37,660 nt of DNA from Mageeibacillus sp. UBA1212 (GCA_002309655.1 DBXM01000044.1:1-37660); one strand, 5' to 3'; shown: positions 8,493 to 17,073, counted from the first letter of the stretch. Program-made: numbers and translations. The notes: generated by a model not told the origin, from the sequence alone.

Positions 8493-9011
8493 GTGAATAT
8501 CAAAGCAAAAACCGGCGGAAATAACGGTGCAAAACCCGGCGATAATCTCAGCGAAATTATCGGAAAAAACATTTCCCGCCTGAGGAACAAACTGAATATG
8601 TCGCAGGAGGACCTTTCGAACCGCCTTTTCGTCTCCAAAGACCTTGTGTCCAAATGGGAAACCGGCGCAAGGCGTCCCGACTGGACGATGATTGAAGAAC
8701 TGGCAGAGGTTTTTGGCGTGCCGGTGGATGAGATTGCCGACAGGAACGAGCTTACAGTTGACGAACTGGAAAAGTGTCTCCCGGAGAAGTGCACGGTTCC
8801 GGAGGAGGTTCTTGTCGCGAGTCTCAATGATTTTCTCGGGTCGCTTCGCGAAAATGAAGCCAATATTTTCATGCAAAGGTACTACTTCCTGCGCTCCGCG
8901 AAGGATATTGCGGCGGCGCACGGCTTGAAAGAGAACCACGTGAGAAGCATTTTGGCGAAAACGCGGAGCAAGCTGAAACGTTTTTTAAAGAGCGTTATTT
9001 CAGAAATGTGA
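8493..9011 (+). CDS. HTH-XRE / sigma-region-4-like hybrid regulator
   Basis: DNA-binding regulator of 172 residues. Residues 22-78 form a Cro/CI-type helix-turn-helix (MSQEDLSNRL, then VSKDLVSKWETGARRPD). Residues about 118-167 look like sigma-70 region 4: RENEANIFMQRYY, a helix-turn-helix AKDIAAAHGLKENHVRS, and a basic helix AKTRSKLKRFL. The start is GTG at 8493, 6 bases after AAAGGAAGG; an in-frame start at 8436 lies inside the promoter. No sigma region 2 is present, so it is not a complete sigma factor. It is followed after 18 bases by a single-pass membrane protein, the arrangement seen for sigma/anti-sigma pairs in Clostridia. It probably controls itself and perhaps the divergent ABC operon; that link is inference. 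Confidence 0.82.
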   Translation: MNIKAKTGGNNGAKPGDNLSEIIGKNISRLRNKLNMSQEDLSNRLFVSKDLVSKWETGARRPDWTMIEELAEVFGVPVDEIADRNELTVDELEKCLPEKCTVPEEVLVASLNDFLGSLRENEANIFMQRYYFLRSAKDIAAAHGLKENHVRSILAKTRSKLKRFLKSVISEM

Positions 9012-9029
9012 TTTGAAGGAGCGTGCAAA

Positions 9030-10526
9030 ATGAAAGACAGAAAACTTTTTAACGCAATTACAAAGGTGGATGAAAAATATATCGAGAACGCAGCCAACGC
9101 GGGCGTGAATTTGGCGCCGCAGCAGACCGGAAACGCAGAGCGGGAACGGCCGGCATCCGTGAACAGATCGAGAGGCGTGTGGATTATCGCCGGCGCCGCC
9201 GCGGCGTGTCTGGTTCTTGTTTTGACGGCGCTTATCGTTCTGCCGGCTTTGACGGGAAAAGGCGGCCAGGGCGCTCAGAAGGGCGAGCTTCCGAAAACTG
9301 CGCCTATGAAAAGCGGGAATGCTCTGAGCGGCGTGCAGGAAGCTTTCCTCGGAGAGCGTCCGTCTGATGCCGAGACTGCCGGCGAACCCGATATGATGGC
9401 TCCGGGATTTCCCGTGCAGAAGGTCGTTGAGGCGGAGGTGCTGGAGGTTCTTCCGGACTTGTACTATATCGCGGGCTATGCCGGCCATCCGCTGCGGGTC
9501 GCGAAGCTGCGGGTCAGAGAGCAGCTCTGCGGGAACGGATTCCCGGAAGAGATCTACCTGAGGTATTCTTACTACGACGAAAAGATTTTTGACGGGTTCG
9601 AGTACTTTTATATTTCCCTGCACCAAATCGGGATCGAAGATTACGCGCTCGTGAACGGAACCGCGAACAGGATCGACTTCTTCCCGAATATGTTTGACAC
9701 GGCAACGGGGAACGACGTCGGTTACGGCTCGGTCATTGCGATCAACAACGGAAAAGTCGACGGCAGTTTTTGGGAAAAAGCTAATTATTCTTTTTCAAAG
9801 TGGCCGAGAAGCGGAGAAATATTCGAACAAAAGCTAAGCAGCGGTTTGGCGGAATACCCCGCGACAAGAAGTTCCACCGCCGAAGAGGTCAAAGCCAACA
9901 TTCTCGAACAGGCGAAGGGCGTTCAGGCCGTCGGCTATATCACCGCGGATGACGTTTTCGTCACGGAGGAGGCAAAGGCTTTGAGAGAATACCTCAAGCC
10001 GGCCGGGAACAGCATGTTCTCGTGCTCTGTATCGAGCATGCCGGAAAAAGACCGGGCGTGTGCATGGTACACCCGCTACATAAACGGGTTCCGGACCGAG
10101 GAAAACATTCTGATCAACTGGAATGACGACGCACCCGGCGGCGTGGAGAGGTACGGCGAGCCTTACACCGCAGCCGACATCGCGAACGCGCCCGATCTCG
10201 GCGAGCTCCTGGCGAACCTGAACCTGTCCGAACTCACCCCGCGCCATATCGAGAACCCTGTGGCGGAAGATTTCAAATACGCGGCCGCGAACGGAATTTA
10301 CCGGAAAGTCGACGGGAAGGTTTACGGAATAATCCGGGTGCTTTGGTACTACAAAGCTCCTGCCCCGAACCAGGGCTTTATCATGGACGACACGTACTTT
10401 TTGTACGGTGAAGACGGAACCGGCAGGGAGGTCACGCGCGACGAGCTCCGGGAAGTCATCGGGGACGACGCGTTTATAATGAGTTTCCCCTACGGCGACG
10501 GGATTTACGTAATATACGAGTTTTAA
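9030..10526 (+). CDS. Single-pass membrane protein, putative partner of the upstream regulator
   Basis: Function not recognised. The 498-residue protein opens with MKDRKLFNAITKVDEKYIENA, a cytoplasmic segment seen at the N-terminus of many clostridial membrane proteins encoded after sigma-like regulators, where it resembles an anti-sigma or regulator-docking stretch. One transmembrane helix follows (about 50-71, WIIAGAAAACLVLVLTALIV), then a low-complexity linker and a large extracytoplasmic domain (about 120-498) rich in aromatic and acidic residues with no motif I can name. The ATG at 9030 has GAAGGAG 8 bases upstream. Co-transcription with the XRE-sigma4 gene and the topology suggest an extracellular sensor that restrains or stabilises the regulator; this is inference. 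Transcription ends at the hairpins at 10539-10630. Confidence 0.65.
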   Translation: MKDRKLFNAITKVDEKYIENAANAGVNLAPQQTGNAERERPASVNRSRGVWIIAGAAAACLVLVLTALIVLPALTGKGGQGAQKGELPKTAPMKSGNALSGVQEAFLGERPSDAETAGEPDMMAPGFPVQKVVEAEVLEVLPDLYYIAGYAGHPLRVAKLRVREQLCGNGFPEEIYLRYSYYDEKIFDGFEYFYISLHQIGIEDYALVNGTANRIDFFPNMFDTATGNDVGYGSVIAINNGKVDGSFWEKANYSFSKWPRSGEIFEQKLSSGLAEYPATRSSTAEEVKANILEQAKGVQAVGYITADDVFVTEEAKALREYLKPAGNSMFSCSVSSMPEKDRACAWYTRYINGFRTEENILINWNDDAPGGVERYGEPYTAADIANAPDLGELLANLNLSELTPRHIENPVAEDFKYAAANGIYRKVDGKVYGIIRVLWYYKAPAPNQGFIMDDTYFLYGEDGTGREVTRDELREVIGDDAFIMSFPYGDGIYVIYEF

Positions 10527-10538
10527 TGTTGGGTTAAG

Positions 10539-10630
10539 CGCCGCGAATCCCGGATAATTTGGTAGAAGGATTCGCGGCGTGGCGGCGGGCGAAAGCGCTT
10601 GGTTCAGGTGCTTTCGCCCGCTTTGTTTTT
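10539..10630 (+). terminator. Tandem hairpins ending in a strong intrinsic terminator
   Basis: A perfect 12-bp stem (CGCCGCGAATCC at 10539-10550 with 10568-10579) is followed at once by a second perfect 12-bp stem (GCGGGCGAAAGC at 10585-10596 with 10610-10621) and the T-rich run TTTGTTTTT (10622-10630). The second hairpin is a textbook intrinsic terminator for the upstream plus-strand operon. The tandem repeat array starts immediately after it. Confidence 0.88.
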
Positions 10631-10995
10631 CCGTGGAAAAACGGCGGATTTCCGGAAAAACGGTGCATTTTCCAAGTTGTGGATTTTCCGCGAAAAAACG
10701 GCAGATTTCCCGAAAAACGGTGCATTTTCCAGGTTGTGGATTTTCCGCGGAAAAACGGCGGATTTCCGGGAAAATGGTGCATTTTCCAAGCTGTGGATTT
10801 TCCGCGGAAAAACGGCAGATTTCCCGAAAAACGGTGCATTTTCCAAGTTGTGGATTTTCCGCGGAAAAACGGCGGATTTCCGGGAAAACGGTGCATTTTC
10901 CGGGTTGTGGATTTTCCATGGAAAAACGACACATTTCCCGAAAAAACGGTGGATTCTCCACGGAAAAACTACATTTCCCGTGAAAATCCACCGTG
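10631..10995. repeat. 57-bp tandem repeat array, about six copies
   Basis: The phrase GTGCATTTTCC recurs at 10663, 10720, 10777, 10834 and 10891, exactly 57 bases apart, and a degraded copy begins at 10949. Units alternate: those with GGCGGATTTCCGG (first, third, fifth) and those with GGCAGATTTCCCG (second, fourth), so the higher-order period is 114 bases. Each unit contains palindromes such as TTTTCCGCGGAAAA. Because 57 is a multiple of three and the unit lacks stop codons, all six frames are open across the array. The right end has an inverted pair CGGTGGATT (10947-10955) / AATCCACCG (10985-10993). It lies between two convergent genes and is most likely noncoding. Confidence 0.9.
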
Positions 10996-11025
10996 TCAAA
11001 CCAAAAGGCGGTTATTCTCAAAGAT

Positions 11026-13716
11026 TCACGTGTTTTTGCGCTTTTTCACTGTCATGCCGATCATGACGCCGACTGCCGCAAGGATGAACGCAACCGCCAC
11101 GGAGGCGGCGACAACCGAGCCCGGATTGGAGAAAAATGCGTTCTTCTCGACAGGCGGTTTGGGGAGGTCGGATTCCTTGTCCGCGGAGGAGTCGACGTTG
11201 ATGGTGATGACCTGCGAGTAGAGGGTGAATTCCGTGGCGGGCGTCGGAGCGGAGCCGGGAGTTACCGAGGTGACAAGGCGGCACATGAGGTGGGCGGTGC
11301 CGTCGCTGACGGCCGTGATTTTGTTGCCGGAGACGGAGATGTGTTCGACGCCGTCGATAATGACGAACTCGGGGTCGGGAACTTCGGTGCCGTCGTCGAA
11401 GAGGCCGTCGGTCTTGTGGATGCCGAGGCGGTCGTAGACGGTCGGGAAGAACTCGACGGAGGACGTTCCCGAGCCGGTGGGGTTGAGGGTGTATTCGTAC
11501 TTTCCGCCGATCTCGATGCGGGTCGGGACGTTGGAGAGGAGGTTGCCGGTGTCGGTGGTGATGCCGCCCACACCGAGCAGGTAGGCGTCGGCCGTGTTGG
11601 AGGAGCCGTAGGTCCAGGGCCAGGCGGTGACGCCGCGGTACATGAGGCCGCGGATGAAGCGGTCGCCGTAGACGCCGCTCGCGTTGAAGGTGGCGTTGAG
11701 GTTTGAAATCTGCTGGATGGTCTTGCTGATGCGGGTCTCCACGACGAAATCGGTCGGGGAGGACATCAGCTGGCCTTCGGACATGCCGGGCATCACTGTT
11801 TTGAACTTGCTGATCTGGGAGGAATTAAAAGTAATCATGCAGCAGCGGTTGTTCATGTTGTACTCGTTCACGAGATCGGCGACTTTGGAGTAGATTTCAG
11901 TGTCTTCCTTGATCTCGATAAAGAACATGACGTCGTCGTTCCTGAACTCTTCGAAAAATTCGCGAAGGGTGGGAATCTTGACTTTGGGGTATTTCTTGAA
12001 GGTGCCGTAGCCGCTTGAACGGAGGAGGTCGTAGGACTTGAGTTCGGCGGCGGTGTGGCTGCCGATGGGTCCGCTTCCGGTGGTCATGGAGCTGAGGTCG
12101 CCGTCGTGGTATATAAATACTTCGCCGTCGGAGGAGAGGTATACGTCGAGTTCGATGCAGTCGATTCCCGCGCTGACGGCTTCGCGCGCGCTTTCAAGAC
12201 TGTTTTCGGGGGCGACGGAGGGAAGGCCGCGGTGGCCGATAACCAGGGGGTTCCTGACGAGAACGGCCGTTTCTGAGCTGTAGAATGCGTACGCGGCAAT
12301 GAGTTTTTCCGGGGTGTCGGTGACGATGCCGTTCGCGCCGCTCTGAATGGAGTTGTGGAGCATGGCGTCGTCGGAGGGGGAGGCGGTTTCGCGTACCCAG
12401 ACGGTGATGAGGCGGTGTTGCATGTATTCGATTCCCGCTTTGTTTGCCAGATCTTCTGAAACGATAACGGTCTTCGCGGAGTGCGCGTTTGCCTCGGAAA
12501 TAATACGGTCGAGCGTCTCGGAAGAGGCGTTCTTTTCGTCAAGAGAGGAGTAGTCGAGAACGCCGCCGCTGCGTTTCTGGGACTTTCGCAAGGTGACCAT
12601 CAGGTCGGGGTCGTCGGAGAGCAGCAGGCAGTCGTAAATTTTGTTTGATTTCAGGAACGAGCAGAGAGCGTCGCCGGCGGCCTGATCCTTTACGTAGAAA
12701 ACGGGAACCATTACGCGCGCGATTTTGGAATAGACTTCCTCGAGGGTGCCGAACTCGGCCGCGCCGTCAGGGGAAGTTACTTTTCCGGAACCGTTCACGT
12801 GAAGAATTATGTTGTCGGGGCATTTTTCCATCGCGGCAAAGGCGTCGATTTCGGCGGCAGTGACCGGTTCCGCGATTGTGGCGGCGGAAGAAATCACGGG
12901 CGTGGCGAGCAGGTTGTAGGCTATGTATGACTTGTCGCCCGAAGCTTCGTCAGGGGTGTATTCGCACTCGGAAACGGTGACGTTGTCGACGGTAATAACA
13001 GAGAAGTTGGCCTGGAACCCGATCCCGCCTGTCTTAAACGCCGCGCGGTTGGAGGAGATGGCGTCGGTCGCAATAATAAGATCGTCGTTCACGTACTCGA
13101 AAACGGTGTCGCCGTAAACAGCCATCTTTAAATGCGCGGTGTTCGAGAATCCGATCTGTTTTTTCGCGGAGGCGGTGGTGTAAACGGTCCAGCTGCCGGG
13201 GTTGCGGGCTGCGAATTCGACGCCGTTGGAGGCGGTGGTGTTGCACCTTACGCACATGTGATAGTAGCGTTCGTCTTCGGGCTGCTGGCGGACGACGATG
13301 GACATCCAGCGGGCTTTGTCGCCGTTCCTTACGGATTCGAACGTGACGTCGGCCTCGACGATGTAGTTGCCGTAAGAATTAAGCGAGTCGGGAAGAAGGA
13401 CCTTGCCGAGTTCCACGTTGGTGGAGGTGATCACGAGGCGGCCATCTTTAACGCCCGCGCTGAAAGAAGAATTTGTAACCGGGGTCGTCCAGCCTTCGGG
13501 AAGCTTTCCGTCGGCAACGCCGTCGAAATTCTCTTCATAAATTACGCGCGTCGGTACCGGACCGGAGATTTTGTTGGACGCGGCACGGGATTTACTTCCT
13601 GAAAACGTAAAAGACGACGCGAAGACGCACAGAACGGCCGCAAAGACCGCGGCGCGGAGGATTCCTGTACGGGCCCGGGAATGCGCGGAAGAATTCAAAC
13701 TTGAAAAGCTTTTCAT
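11026..13716 (-). CDS. Surface-anchored glycerophosphodiester phosphodiesterase with tandem barrels
   Basis: Predicted extracellular enzyme hydrolysing glycerophosphodiesters, or possibly teichoic-acid type polymers, to glycerol 3-phosphate and an alcohol. The 896 residues comprise a signal peptide (about 18-47), a concanavalin/LamG-like beta-sandwich (about 56-252), a degenerate GDPD-like barrel (about 262-480) without the catalytic histidines, and an intact GDPD barrel (about 488-735). The intact one shows IGHRGLPSVAPENS (H495, R496, E504), ELDV (E522, D524), H537-D538 and EIKED (E601, K603), the known metal and catalytic set. A Big-like domain and a C-terminal helix followed by KKRKN anchor it to the membrane. 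GAGGA precedes the ATG at 13716 by 9 bases. It is monocistronic as far as seen, ending next to the tandem repeats. The catalytic call is secure; the natural substrate is not. Confidence 0.88.
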   Translation of the reverse strand: MKSFSSLNSSAHSRARTGILRAAVFAAVLCVFASSFTFSGSKSRAASNKISGPVPTRVIYEENFDGVADGKLPEGWTTPVTNSSFSAGVKDGRLVITSTNVELGKVLLPDSLNSYGNYIVEADVTFESVRNGDKARWMSIVVRQQPEDERYYHMCVRCNTTASNGVEFAARNPGSWTVYTTASAKKQIGFSNTAHLKMAVYGDTVFEYVNDDLIIATDAISSNRAAFKTGGIGFQANFSVITVDNVTVSECEYTPDEASGDKSYIAYNLLATPVISSAATIAEPVTAAEIDAFAAMEKCPDNIILHVNGSGKVTSPDGAAEFGTLEEVYSKIARVMVPVFYVKDQAAGDALCSFLKSNKIYDCLLLSDDPDLMVTLRKSQKRSGGVLDYSSLDEKNASSETLDRIISEANAHSAKTVIVSEDLANKAGIEYMQHRLITVWVRETASPSDDAMLHNSIQSGANGIVTDTPEKLIAAYAFYSSETAVLVRNPLVIGHRGLPSVAPENSLESAREAVSAGIDCIELDVYLSSDGEVFIYHDGDLSSMTTGSGPIGSHTAAELKSYDLLRSSGYGTFKKYPKVKIPTLREFFEEFRNDDVMFFIEIKEDTEIYSKVADLVNEYNMNNRCCMITFNSSQISKFKTVMPGMSEGQLMSSPTDFVVETRISKTIQQISNLNATFNASGVYGDRFIRGLMYRGVTAWPWTYGSSNTADAYLLGVGGITTDTGNLLSNVPTRIEIGGKYEYTLNPTGSGTSSVEFFPTVYDRLGIHKTDGLFDDGTEVPDPEFVIIDGVEHISVSGNKITAVSDGTAHLMCRLVTSVTPGSAPTPATEFTLYSQVITINVDSSADKESDLPKPPVEKNAFFSNPGSVVAASVAVAFILAAVGVMIGMTVKKRKNT

Positions 13717-14215
13717 AATAAAATATCCTCACAGAAAAAGTATAAAGAATGGGCGGTGCCGCGCCGGAAGGGCGTGCGGCAGGCTGCGGATATCTCTTTG
13801 TATGAAGGATACCACGAACCGGCCGGGGAGTCAAGAATCTGGGGCGGGAAAGCGCAAAATCCGGGCAAAACCGCGGCGGAAACGGGGGCGGAAATATTTT
13901 CCGGCGGAGGGATATTTCCGGGAAAAATGAATTTTGCGGAAAATAAAATAGCGCTTGAAAAATCGGCGCCGAGGCGGTACAATTGACGAAGGCGCAGGCT
14001 TGTGAAATTTTCGCGAAACGGAAGACGGACGCCGATTTGAACCGCCGCGAGTTTCGCCTAAAAATAGGCATATTATTCGGGTAAGTATAATGTAAAGGCG
14101 GAAGTGCCGCCGCGAGGAATTTCAGAGGCTGATTTGTTCCTGGGCCGGAAACGGCAGCCGTTTTGCGTCAAATTCGCTGTTTATTTGAAAAATGCCTTTC
14201 GAAAGGAGTTTTACC
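13717..14215. other. Divergent intergenic region
   Basis: These 499 bases separate the minus-strand phosphodiesterase from the plus-strand esterase. No gene is supported. It holds the plus-strand promoter at 13955-13983, a TTTCCGGGAAA palindrome (13915-13925), short hairpins (GCCTAAAAATAGGC and GGCGG/CCGCC around 14095-14115) and a TATAAT without a matching -35 at 14086-14091. The leader from the promoter to the ATG at 14216 would be about 225 bases, long enough for a regulatory RNA structure, but I recognise no riboswitch. Confidence 0.55.
13955..13983 (+). promoter_or_regulatory. SigA-type promoter upstream of the esterase lipoprotein
   Basis: TTGAAA (13955-13960), a 17-base spacer and TACAAT (13978-13983) match the vegetative consensus well. 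Transcription would start near 13990 and produce a leader of about 225 bases before the ATG at 14216. Confidence 0.7.
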
Positions 14216-15916
14216 ATGAAAAAGCTATTTAAGATTTCGGTCGCATTGATTCTTGCCGCCATACTGCTCGTTTGCGCGGCGGGATGCGCGAACAACCCGG
14301 GCAACGATCCCGTTAAGAATCCCACGAATCCGCCTGTGGCGCCGACTGAAGAGCCGGCACAGCCGACGGAAGACCCAGATCCGGACGTGAAGAGAGCGGA
14401 GCCGCTCGACCTTCCTTATGCGGACAGTTTTACGGTTTCGAGAGTGTTCTCGAGCAACATGGTCATACAAAGAAACGAACGTTTCCGTGTATGGGGATGG
14501 GCCGAGGAGAGCGAAAACGGAAAGAAGATTTCCGGCGAGTTCATGGGGCTCTATGCCGAGGCGGTAGTTGAGAACGGAGAATGGGTCATGACCTTCGGAG
14601 CGAAACTCGACGCCTGCGCGGACATGGGCAACTCCATGCGCATTTATACAACTAACACAGAGGTCGAATTTAAAGACGTACTTGTCGGCGACGTGTATAT
14701 GGTTATAGGACAGTCAAACTGCGCTTACGGCATGCAGACACACTGGGATTACCTCACTAAGTCCGAAGAGGACCAGCAGAAGTGCACCAAGGACGACGTC
14801 GATCCCGATATGCCTATCAGACTCTGCTACAATACGCAGAACGTGACCAACGGCATTAAGCGCGGAACCGAAGAGGTCGCCAAAGAGATCAAAGGCAGAA
14901 ACGCGTGGAAGGTCGCAAAGAGGTCGGTCGTGAGCTCGTTCTCGGCCATCGGATATCTGTTTGCGTGGAACTACGTGAAACTGACTGAAGGCAAGGTTCC
15001 TGTCGGAATGATCGAGATTGACGGTAACGGCCAGCCGCTCGGAGCGTTCCTGCCCAACGCCATCGCAGAGAAGTACCACACCGACACATACAACTCGTCA
15101 AAGGGATACTACGTCACGACAGGCGTCAACGCGAACTGGGGAAGATTCCTGTACAATGAGTATATGTACGCGTTCGAGAGAATGGCCATGGCGGGCGTGC
15201 TCTGGTACCAGGGCGAGAGCGACCTTTCCGACCGCGAGGCAAACCGCTACGCGTCGGTTTACGTTGACTACATGGAGTACATGAGGGGAACGCACAACCT
15301 CACGAACAGGGACTTCGCGGTGTACTTTATCGAGTTCCCGACGCAGTACACGAAACCGGCCGGATTCACCGGCACCTGGGCGTATATGGACGTGGGCAAG
15401 ATCCGCGGTATTATGGGCGGAATGGTCACGATGGCGAACAAGTTCTACCAGGTGCAGTCGAGCGACGTGTGGGCCGACAGGGAGTTCTGGAATACGCTCC
15501 ACCCGAACTGCAAATATGAACAGGCTCTTCGCGCGGCGAAAATCGCGTGCGCGGTGAACGGAGACGGCGGAATCACGATGGAAAACGCGTCCGGACCGAT
15601 TATCGAGTCGGTGGAATTCTCGAAGGACGGCAAGAGGGTCACGCTGAAGTACAAGAACGTGGGCGACGGTCTGAAGACGATTGACGGCTCCGATACGGTC
15701 AAGGGATTTACGGGTCTTTCCGCCGAGAATACGCTTGGCGCGAACCTCACCGGCACCATTAAGGGCAAGGACACCGTGGAAATCACTTCCAAGACGAAAC
15801 TCGCCGGAATCGCCTACAACGTGAAGACTTCGTACTTCTTCGGCGAGGACATCAACCTCTGCAACTCCGCGGAGATTCCCGCCGGCGCGTTCCTGCTCAA
15901 CAATCCTGATGCCTGA
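14216..15916 (+). CDS. Lipoprotein SGNH esterase, sialate O-acetylesterase-like
   Basis: Predicted extracytoplasmic esterase removing O-acetyl groups from sialic acids or other glycan sugars. The 566-residue protein has a lipoprotein signal ending in AAGC (lipid-anchor C24), a Pro/Thr/Glu linker (about 28-58), then the SGNH-type domain. Family markers visible are VGDVYMVIGQSN (catalytic S167), LWYQGESD (Q332, E334) and NTLHPN (H429), the expected Ser-His arrangement. The start is the ATG at 14216, preceded by AAAGGAG with 7 bases between. An in-frame ATG at 14192 lacks a binding site and would hide the lipoprotein signal. The gene is the first of a likely two-gene unit with the sigma factor 47 bases downstream. 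It may act with the secreted rhamnosidase-type glycan metabolism of this organism, though no polysaccharide locus is present. Confidence 0.85.
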   Translation: MKKLFKISVALILAAILLVCAAGCANNPGNDPVKNPTNPPVAPTEEPAQPTEDPDPDVKRAEPLDLPYADSFTVSRVFSSNMVIQRNERFRVWGWAEESENGKKISGEFMGLYAEAVVENGEWVMTFGAKLDACADMGNSMRIYTTNTEVEFKDVLVGDVYMVIGQSNCAYGMQTHWDYLTKSEEDQQKCTKDDVDPDMPIRLCYNTQNVTNGIKRGTEEVAKEIKGRNAWKVAKRSVVSSFSAIGYLFAWNYVKLTEGKVPVGMIEIDGNGQPLGAFLPNAIAEKYHTDTYNSSKGYYVTTGVNANWGRFLYNEYMYAFERMAMAGVLWYQGESDLSDREANRYASVYVDYMEYMRGTHNLTNRDFAVYFIEFPTQYTKPAGFTGTWAYMDVGKIRGIMGGMVTMANKFYQVQSSDVWADREFWNTLHPNCKYEQALRAAKIACAVNGDGGITMENASGPIIESVEFSKDGKRVTLKYKNVGDGLKTIDGSDTVKGFTGLSAENTLGANLTGTIKGKDTVEITSKTKLAGIAYNVKTSYFFGEDINLCNSAEIPAGAFLLNNPDA

Positions 15917-15963
15917 CAAGCGGGCGGTTCGGGAGACTGTTTTACTGACGAAGGGAGAGGCTG

Positions 15964-17073
15964 ATGAAGGCCGGAAAAACCGTCGGAAAGAAAAAAGAAT
16001 ACTATGAGGCCGGGGAGCCCGGCTCCGACTCCGGCGATTTCGGGATGAACGGCGCGGACGGATTTGCGAATGAGTCGGACGGATTCACGAACGAACCGGA
16101 CGGATTCACGAACGAACCGGACGGATTTTCGGACGGCGACGTTTCCGGAGAAGATGATTACGCAACGAATGAGGAAATTATGGGGATGCTCGAGGAGCAC
16201 GAAGGCAAAAATAGCCCCTCAATTGGAACAGCGGTCGTTGTGGAGAGTTCGGAAGACGTCATGGCGATTTACCTTCGCGACGTTCTGAGATTCAAGGTGC
16301 TTTCGCGCGAAGAAGAGGTCGAGCTGGCGAGAAAAGTCAGGCAGGGCGACTGCGAGGCCATGGATCTTATGATCAATTCGAACCAGAGGCTCGTGATCTC
16401 GATTGCGTATAAGAAGTTCGGGAAGAGAGGGCTGCCGGTCGAAGACCTTGTGGCCGCAGGGAACGAGGGCTTGCGGAACGCAGTTCTGAAGTTCGACCCG
16501 GAGAGGGGAATCCGCTTCGCGACGTTTGCCGCCTTTGATATCAAGAAGTCGATGCGGCGGGCGATTTACGAGGCGGCCGACCCGATCAAGCTGCCGGAGA
16601 GCATGCACCTTATGCTGGCCAGGATCAACGAGGCCGCCGACAGATTGTACCGCGAGACGGGGAGGCGGCCGACCAGAAAGGAAATTGCCGCGGAAGTAGG
16701 CGTAAAGGAGTCCCTTGTGACGACGCTGCTGATTCACCAGGCGGTGCAGTACGTTCCTCTTGACACCACTGTCGGGGACGACAACGAGACGCTTCTTGTC
16801 GACAGGATCGCGGGAGAGCGGGACAGCTCGGCGGCGGAAGAGGCTGAAGAAATCATTGAGCGGCATTTTCGCGCGCTTGACGCCAGGGAGAGAAAAATTA
16901 TCACGGGTTATTACGGACTGATGGGAGAGCCGAAACAGACGCTTGGCGAGCTGGGAAAGGAATTCGGACTGGCGAGACAGAGAATCTCGCAGATCAGGAT
17001 CCAGGCAGAAAAGAAGCTTGAAGCAAACGGCTTTTTCGAGGAACTCAAGTTCGTGGGGACACGTGAAGCGTAA
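15964..17073 (+). CDS. Sigma-70 factor, RpoD-like with divergent region 2.4
   Basis: RNA polymerase sigma subunit of 369 residues. After an acidic N-terminal extension with the repeat DGFTNEP (about 1-95), region 1.2 (97-130), region 2 (135-205), region 3 (about 212-290) and region 4 (297-352, with the helix-turn-helix LGELGKEFGLARQRISQIR) follow in order. Region 2.4 reads FATFAAFDIKKSMRRAI (185-201), whereas housekeeping SigA has STYATWWIRQAITRAI: the tryptophan pair that opens the -10 element is replaced by F191-D192 and the contact Gln and Thr by Lys and Arg. It is not in the usual dnaG-rpoD setting. Thus it is probably an alternative group 2/3 sigma with altered -10 recognition. GGGAGAGG lies just upstream of the ATG at 15964. 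It may be translated from the esterase transcript. Confidence 0.85.
   Translation: MKAGKTVGKKKEYYEAGEPGSDSGDFGMNGADGFANESDGFTNEPDGFTNEPDGFSDGDVSGEDDYATNEEIMGMLEEHEGKNSPSIGTAVVVESSEDVMAIYLRDVLRFKVLSREEEVELARKVRQGDCEAMDLMINSNQRLVISIAYKKFGKRGLPVEDLVAAGNEGLRNAVLKFDPERGIRFATFAAFDIKKSMRRAIYEAADPIKLPESMHLMLARINEAADRLYRETGRRPTRKEIAAEVGVKESLVTTLLIHQAVQYVPLDTTVGDDNETLLVDRIAGERDSSAAEEAEEIIERHFRALDARERKIITGYYGLMGEPKQTLGELGKEFGLARQRISQIRIQAEKKLEANGFFEELKFVGTREA

Noticed and set aside
8933..8948. A CACGTG word in the XRE regulator gene as a second parS site
   Set aside because: Only the central CACGTG matches; the flanks lack the consensus symmetry, as do those at about 11027 and 12798.
10631..10995. Possible CRISPR array
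   Set aside because: The units abut without unique spacers of constant length and no cas genes are near; it is a simple tandem repeat.
10534..11221. Long open frames on both strands across the tandem repeats
   Set aside because: All six frames are open because the 57-bp unit has no stop codon in any frame. None has a ribosome binding site or coding-like composition, so none is called as a gene.
14086..14091. A perfect TATAAT as a second esterase promoter
   Set aside because: No -35-like hexamer lies 16-18 bases upstream and there is no extended -10, so it is only mentioned in the region description.
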